Below, in pieces: positions 28,757-28,792 of a stretch of 28,792 bases of DNA. Positions within the stretch are counted from its first letter, which is position 1. Each line of letters opens with the position of its first letter. Below the pieces are notes generated by a model, which worked only from the letters and a program-made list of their open reading frames with translations, ran no database searches and was not told the DNA's origin. Position numbers and translations under genes: made by a program. The stretch is taken from positions 1 to 28,792 of the forward strand of contig CALVVH010000011.1 of assembly GCA_944363805.1 (NCBI GenBank), in the 5' to 3' direction. Source of the DNA: an uncultured Bacilli bacterium. Its GTDB lineage: Bacteria; Bacillota_I; Bacilli_A; RF39; UBA660.

Positions 28757-28792
28757 ACTTCATACCTTCTTTCTTAACTAATTTATCTTTAA

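Overview
The window is AT-rich chromosomal DNA (roughly 30% GC by eye) from a low-GC, endospore-forming Firmicute of the class Bacilli. It carries sporulation genes (spoIIID, spoIIQ, spoIID, spoIIR), the Bacilli-type RNA polymerase delta subunit, a Noc-type ParB protein and the jag-mnmE-mnmG-rsmG-noc order known from the origin side of Bacillus chromosomes. The compact, reduced genes and lineage-specific repeat and surface proteins suggest an uncultured gut-type lineage (RF39/Erysipelotrichia-like); that placement is inference. The standard bacterial code applies: TGA ends several intact genes (LytTR gene, repeat protein, ywiB-like gene, mnmG). oriC itself is not visible and would be expected beyond the right edge. 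Nearly all genes are on the minus strand, pointing away from it.

Layout, left to right. 1-2.7 kb: hpf, a cold-shock gene, a leaderless LytTR regulator with a decayed receiver, and a possible relic of an MreB/Mbl-like actin gene. 2.7-5.6 kb: spoIIID, spoIIQ, spoIID, a DUF1146 membrane protein, rpiB and rpmE. 5.6-10.5 kb: an anchored protein of unknown function behind a 17-codon upstream ORF, an SGNH-fold protein without its nucleophile, murA, an ATP-grasp protein, mntP and spoIIR. 10.5-13.9 kb: prfA and prmC, separated by two translationally coupled extra genes, one encoding eleven 30-residue repeats. 14-18.4 kb: ywiB-argS-rpoE, then a divergent class A penicillin-binding protein. 18.4-23.8 kb: noc-rsmG-mnmG-mnmE, with a consensus Noc-binding site inside mnmE and a perfect Shine-Dalgarno plus in-frame ATG inside noc.

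23.8-28.1 kb is an accessory insertion between mnmE and jag, which are normally adjacent. It holds a surface-protein gene broken by one in-frame TGA, a divergent small ribbon-helix-helix-like gene behind two palindromes, a YkgJ-like cysteine-cluster gene, a candidate small structured RNA, a small unknown gene and a complete AbiEi/AbiEii toxin-antitoxin operon. The AbiE promoter is a consensus sigma-A promoter built into a 46-bp palindrome. A closely related 47-bp palindrome without a promoter lies at the other end of the module. jag ends in a strong terminator at the island edge and mnmE has its own promoter, so the ancestral transcription unit has been split.

A recurrent feature is the leader AGGTGAT(A/T)ATA followed by GTG, TTG or ATG, which moves several starts a few codons inward from the longest ORF.
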